Made by a program: the position numbers and the translations under genes
DNA from: Sclerurus mexicanus
Taxonomy: Eukaryota; Chordata; Aves; Passeriformes; Furnariidae
Length of the DNA: 64,000 bases
Reading direction: 5' to 3'
Assembly (NCBI GenBank): GCA_013396755.1
Contig: VWZF01005684.1
Location: 520,601 to 584,600, forward strand
The notes under the pieces: generated by a model
The model's input: only the letters and a program-made list of their open reading frames with translations
Told to the model about the DNA's origin: nothing
The model's database searches: none
In this document: positions 61,122 to 64,000 of the stretch, one piece after another
Position numbering within the stretch: the first letter of the stretch is position 1
How the letters are laid out: every line of letters starts with the position of its first letter

Positions 61122-61137
61122 TACCAATCAATTGGTA
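61122..61137. promoter_or_regulatory. Palindromic double CCAAT box
   Basis: taccaat-ca-attggta is a 7-bp perfect inverted repeat with a 2-bp centre, giving CCAAT on both strands. NF-Y binds CCAAT. It sits 81-96 bp before the start codon, so it would act in a promoter lying very close to the start codon, or be part of the leader. Confidence 0.3.
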
Positions 61138-61217
61138 CAACAGAGCAGATCCAGGCTGCAATAGCGTGCAGATCAGACGTCTCGCCTTGTTTCTAGATAA
61201 CTGGGAGCCTCTGTACC

Positions 61218-61262
61218 ATGTCCTATCCTCAGTTTGGCTACCCTTACTCCTCTGCACCCCAG
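61218..61262 (+). CDS. IRX4: IRX4 coding exon 1 (N-terminal 15 residues)
   Basis: IRX4 is an Iroquois TALE-homeodomain transcription factor. In birds and mammals it is enriched in the cardiac ventricle, where it supports ventricular and represses atrial gene expression. This exon encodes MSYPQFGYPYSSAPQ, the characteristic IRX4 start, distinct from the IRX1 and IRX2 starts. The ATG has A at -3, and an in-frame TAG lies at 61194-61196, so no longer N-terminus is possible if that DNA is exonic. The exon ends CAG|GTAAGA in phase 0, and exon 2 continues the known protein exactly. An acceptor-like ttgtttctag just upstream (AG at 61195-61196) suggests the exon may be internal, joined to a distant non-coding leader. 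The DNA-binding domain is encoded beyond the right edge of the window. Confidence 0.93.
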
Positions 61263-62179
61263 GTAAGACTTTTTGCCTACCGACGTTAATTGATTGAATT
61301 TCAGTCCTTATCGATGCCTTCCGTCGTGGCTGAGGGCGGTAGCGATCCTCTCCCGCATACGGCAGCAGCAGAGCGGCTGCTCGCTTCACAGCTTTCCAAG
61401 ATGTCCAAGTTTTATGTCGCGCTCCGATTTTAAATGGGAAGAAACACGCGGGATTTAGGGTGTTTAGGGGTAATAATGACGCGTGGGGGAGGATTACAGA
61501 GATGAGGGAGGTGAAAAGGGGGGCTAAAGATCCCCCAACCCCCACCTGCTCCTTCCCTTCTTTCCCGGTTTATTTTCCCCTCTTTCATGATTAAATTCAC
61601 AGTTTAACAATTAAACACGGACGTACAGAGGTCCGGCCCGTACAAACAGAATGGGATATTCTAAACCATCAGGTTAATAACAGATGCGTGCGTGGCTGCT
61701 ACAAATCTGCAGTCGAAATAAATATGCATGAGTGACTTCGAAAAAAAGGTTTAAAATCGCAGATGGGAAGCATTGTGCTGCAAAAGGACAAGACCGGTGT
61801 AAACCCCAGTCTTGTAAGAACACCCCAGGAAAGTTTATTTTTAAATGCAGAGGGCCGGAGGAATGCATTACAGAGGATTAATTGCCCACAGTCATGGGGC
61901 GTTTGGTTGTTTTTGTTGTGGGGTCTTTTTAAAAAAAAGTCTGATAAAATACTTGTACTTCTCCGTTTCTTCAGAACGTTTCTATCATGATTGAAGTAAA
62001 ACACTGAAAGGGAGAGAGGAGGACGGGCAACACCCCAAAGCTGAGACCTGATTACAAAAAAAACCCTTCCAAACAAAAAAAAACACCAAAACCATACAAC
62101 ACAAAACCAACCGAACCCAAACTTGGTTACACTTTGGGAAGTTCCCCCCTACCCTCAGCACCGCTCTCTTTCCCTCCAG
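61263..62179 (+). other. IRX4: IRX4 intron 1
   Basis: A 917-bp intron with GTAAGA donor and a ctttccctccag acceptor. Its last 408 bp belong to the 735-bp segment that is repeated downstream. An A/C-rich tract at about 62055-62115 precedes the acceptor. Confidence 0.9.
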
Positions 62180-62506
62180 TTCCTAATGAGCACCAACTCC
62201 CTGACGACCTGCTGCGAGTCCAGCGGCCGGACGCTGGCTGAGACGGGGGCGGCCGCCTCCGCCCAGACCCCCGTGTACTGCCCGGTGTACGAGAGCCGCC
62301 TGCTCGCCACCGCCCGCCACGAGCTCAACTCCGCCGCCGCCCTGGGGGTCTACGGCGGGCCCTACGCCGGGCCCCAGGGCTATGGAAACTACGTGACCTA
62401 CGGCACCGAGGCTCCCGCCTTCTACTCCTTGGTAAGCCGCCCGCCGCCGCGGGGATGCTCCTGCCCGCCCGCCGGCCCCGCGCCCCCGCCGGGGGCAAGG
62501 CTGGTC
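61772..62506. repeat. 735-bp duplicated segment, copy 1
   Basis: This segment covers the end of IRX4 intron 1, exon 2 and the first 75 bp of intron 2, and recurs at 62952-63686 with a constant offset of 1180 bp. I saw no mismatch or indel on reading. Copy 1 is embedded in continuous unique sequence on both sides, so it is the authentic placement. Confidence 0.95.
62180..62431 (+). CDS. IRX4: IRX4 coding exon 2 (residues 16-99)
   Basis: The 252-bp exon (84 codons, phase 0 on both sides) starts FLMSTNSLTTCCESSGRT and ends in PAFYSL before GTAAGC. It contains the IRX4-specific N-terminal segment with CPVYESRLLATARHELN and the YGGPYAGPQGYGNYVTYG stretch rich in Tyr and Gly. This region lies before the TALE homeodomain and is not a DNA-binding domain; it is strongly conserved between bird and mammal IRX4. 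The acceptor is preceded by a good pyrimidine tract. The exon has very high GC and CpG, unlike the desert to the left, consistent with a CpG island over the gene body. An exact second copy lies 1180 bp downstream and is treated as an assembly duplicate. Confidence 0.93.
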
Positions 62507-62950
62507 GGCGGGACCCTCCTGAGGGCAGGGGCAGCCCCGGTCTCTTCTCCTCCCACCCCTCGCCCCGCCGTGCCGCTCCCCGCGTTCGCCCCGCGACCAG
62601 TGCCGCGGTCCGCAGCTGTTCCAGTCCGCTGGCTCGGTCCTCACGGTAACGCAATTAAAAGTCGCGCCTGATGAACTGGCGGCCGAGTGCGGCGGGCCCG
62701 GCGGGGCGGGCAGGTTAGTGCGACCGAGACCCAGGCTCGCAAGGAATGATGCTCTTCCCAGACAGCTTTTTCTTTTTTTTTCTTTTTTTTTTCCCCCTTG
62801 CACCGTAACAGCGCGAGTTAATGTGTCTATTGATGTCGCTGGCTGCCGCGGCCGACGGGCCTCCAGGAAGGTCCGTCGCGCCGCTCCGGGACGTGGGGCG
62901 GGGGAACCGTGCGGGGGAGTCTTGCGGGGGCCGTGCGGGGGAGCCGTGCG
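62432..62950 (+). other. IRX4: IRX4 intron 2, left part (unique after 62506)
   Basis: GC-rich intron sequence with a pyrimidine tract at about 62767-62797 followed by an AG at 62810-62811. Reading past that AG does not give the expected IRX4 exon 3 residues, so I do not call an exon. The sequence stops at a single N in a G-rich run, probably the true end of a contig. Confidence 0.75.
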
Positions 62951-62951
62951 N
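62951..62951. other. Single N, assembly join at left edge of duplicate
   Basis: Repeat copy 2 begins at the next base. The coincidence of the repeat edge with the N marks a contig boundary. Confidence 0.9.
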
Positions 62952-63686
62952 ATTGTGCTGCAAAAGGACAAGACCGGTGTAAACCCCAGTCTTGTAAGAA
63001 CACCCCAGGAAAGTTTATTTTTAAATGCAGAGGGCCGGAGGAATGCATTACAGAGGATTAATTGCCCACAGTCATGGGGCGTTTGGTTGTTTTTGTTGTG
63101 GGGTCTTTTTAAAAAAAAGTCTGATAAAATACTTGTACTTCTCCGTTTCTTCAGAACGTTTCTATCATGATTGAAGTAAAACACTGAAAGGGAGAGAGGA
63201 GGACGGGCAACACCCCAAAGCTGAGACCTGATTACAAAAAAAACCCTTCCAAACAAAAAAAAACACCAAAACCATACAACACAAAACCAACCGAACCCAA
63301 ACTTGGTTACACTTTGGGAAGTTCCCCCCTACCCTCAGCACCGCTCTCTTTCCCTCCAGTTCCTAATGAGCACCAACTCCCTGACGACCTGCTGCGAGTC
63401 CAGCGGCCGGACGCTGGCTGAGACGGGGGCGGCCGCCTCCGCCCAGACCCCCGTGTACTGCCCGGTGTACGAGAGCCGCCTGCTCGCCACCGCCCGCCAC
63501 GAGCTCAACTCCGCCGCCGCCCTGGGGGTCTACGGCGGGCCCTACGCCGGGCCCCAGGGCTATGGAAACTACGTGACCTACGGCACCGAGGCTCCCGCCT
63601 TCTACTCCTTGGTAAGCCGCCCGCCGCCGCGGGGATGCTCCTGCCCGCCCGCCGGCCCCGCGCCCCCGCCGGGGGCAAGGCTGGTC
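62952..63686. repeat. 735-bp duplicated segment, copy 2 (probable misplaced contig)
   Basis: The entire sequence between the Ns at 62951 and 63687 is a copy of 61772-62506. A real tandem duplication would not be expected to start and stop exactly at unresolved bases or to show no divergence in intron sequence. A redundant short contig (or allelic contig) inserted in the gap explains it. Confidence 0.9.
63360..63611 (+). CDS. IRX4: Second copy of IRX4 exon 2, probably an assembly artefact
   Basis: It is identical on reading to exon 2, with the same acceptor and donor, and 252 bp long, so it keeps phase 0. Automatic gene prediction would splice it in without a frameshift and give an IRX4 protein with an 84-residue internal repeat. 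No IRX4 protein I know has such a repeat. Because it lies wholly inside the N-bounded copy 2, it should be left out of the gene model unless long reads prove it. Confidence 0.35.
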
Positions 63687-63687
63687 N
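63687..63687. other. Single N, assembly join inside or next to IRX4 exon 3
   Basis: The sequence to the right opens in mid-exon, so the N stands for the missing rest of intron 2 and the 5' part of exon 3. Confidence 0.9.
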
Positions 63688-63733
63688 CCTACTATCCCTA
63701 CGATCACACCCTCAGCCAGTACCAGTACGACAG
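63688..63733 (+). CDS. IRX4: IRX4 coding exon 3, 3' end only
   Basis: After two bases of a split codon the frame reads YYPYDHTLSQYQYD and then AG before a GTAAGC donor, so the next codon (Arg) is split between exons 3 and 4. This matches the IRX4 segment just before the homeodomain linker (human has a similar YYPYEPALGQYPYDR). By comparison with other IRX4 proteins about 20 residues at the exon's 5' end are absent from the window, lost in the assembly gap at 63687. The homeodomain, acidic region and Iro box are encoded beyond 64000. Confidence 0.88.
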
Positions 63734-64000
63734 GTAAGCGCACACACACACCCCGGCCCCGCTCGCTGCCCTCCCCCTGCCGCCGTTCCCTCCCCTCCCC
63801 GCCCGCCCCGCCAACCTGCCTCTGAACCGCTCAGCATCTCCTGGACCCAGCCATATCGCCTCCCCTTCCCCACACCGACAGGGGGTCCTCCGCCCCTCGG
63901 GGCGGGCGGCAGAGCGGGGGGCGATCCTTCTCCACGGGGCGGTAATTATCTTTTTCTGCGCGGAGTCAGGCTTGGGCATCCTGTGTTATGTTTATTAGTT
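63734..64000 (+). other. IRX4: Start of IRX4 intron 3
   Basis: GTAAGC donor followed by a short (CA)n run and GC-rich sequence; no further exon is recognisable before the window ends. Confidence 0.8.

Larger units (their letters stand above)
56660..61217. promoter_or_regulatory. IRX4 upstream region (flank or first intron)
   Basis: About 4.5 kb with no recognisable coding frame. It contains TG-type simple repeats, several motif clusters listed separately, a candidate MIR relic and a poly-G run (61038-61048). It is either the 5' flank of IRX4 or, if the candidate leader exon is real, its first intron. Confidence 0.5.

Noticed and set aside
62767..62811. Pyrimidine tract plus AG as the acceptor of IRX4 exon 3
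   Set aside because: The sequence after the AG does not encode the IRX4 residues that should follow exon 2.
62183..63256. 357-codon minus-strand frame across the IRX4 exons
   Set aside because: It is antisense to IRX4 exon 2, runs through an N and through the duplicated segment; it is a shadow of GC-rich coding and intron sequence.
61772..63686. Genuine tandem exon duplication in IRX4
   Set aside because: Copies show no visible divergence even in intron sequence and the second copy coincides exactly with N-bounded contig edges; an artefact is far more likely.
1..64000. CRISPR arrays, operons, insertion sequences or prophage
   Set aside because: The window is avian nuclear DNA; no regularly spaced repeats, operon-like gene runs or bacterial features are present.

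Overview
The window is vertebrate genomic DNA, almost certainly from a passerine bird. The evidence is bird-type CR1 LINEs (1.53-1.94 kb and 6.43-7.18 kb) and a tRNA-Ile/CR1 composite SINE of the TguSINE1 type at 3.07-3.21 kb, a family known from songbirds and their relatives. The only gene I can recognise is IRX4, whose 5' end lies at the right edge on the plus strand. There is no bacterial, plasmid or viral gene system here.

Layout: 1-54.3 kb is an AT-rich gene desert with no open reading frame I can recognise. It holds eroded LINEs of the CR1/L3 type, including a nested pair at 6.06-8.03 kb, a reverse-transcriptase relic at 27.79-28.37 kb and fragments near 37.1, 39.2, 42.0 and 46.4 kb. 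It also has simple repeats and a few short palindromes. In other vertebrates IRX4 is transcribed with its 5' side facing IRX2, so this desert is probably part of the IRX2-IRX4 interval of the IrxA cluster, where long-range enhancers are expected. From 54.3 kb the composition changes sharply: two CpG islands (54.33-54.96 and 55.50-56.06 kb), then a motif-dense block (56.08-56.36 kb), candidate leader-exon splice donors (56.66 and 56.95 kb), and about 4 kb of upstream DNA with several transcription-factor motif clusters.

IRX4 begins at 61,218 with a 15-codon first coding exon, followed by an 84-codon exon 2 (62,180-62,431) and the 3' end of exon 3 (to 63,733). The homeodomain and Iro-box exons lie beyond the window. 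The main anomaly is that a 735-bp segment (61,772-62,506: end of intron 1, all of exon 2, start of intron 2) is repeated at 62,952-63,686. I saw no difference between the copies, and the second copy is bounded on each side by a single N. This looks like a redundant contig placed in a scaffold gap. It creates a spurious in-frame second exon 2 and hides the start of exon 3.

Limits: repeat families, motif sites and conserved-element candidates were called by eye without alignment. Short motif matches are weak evidence by themselves.
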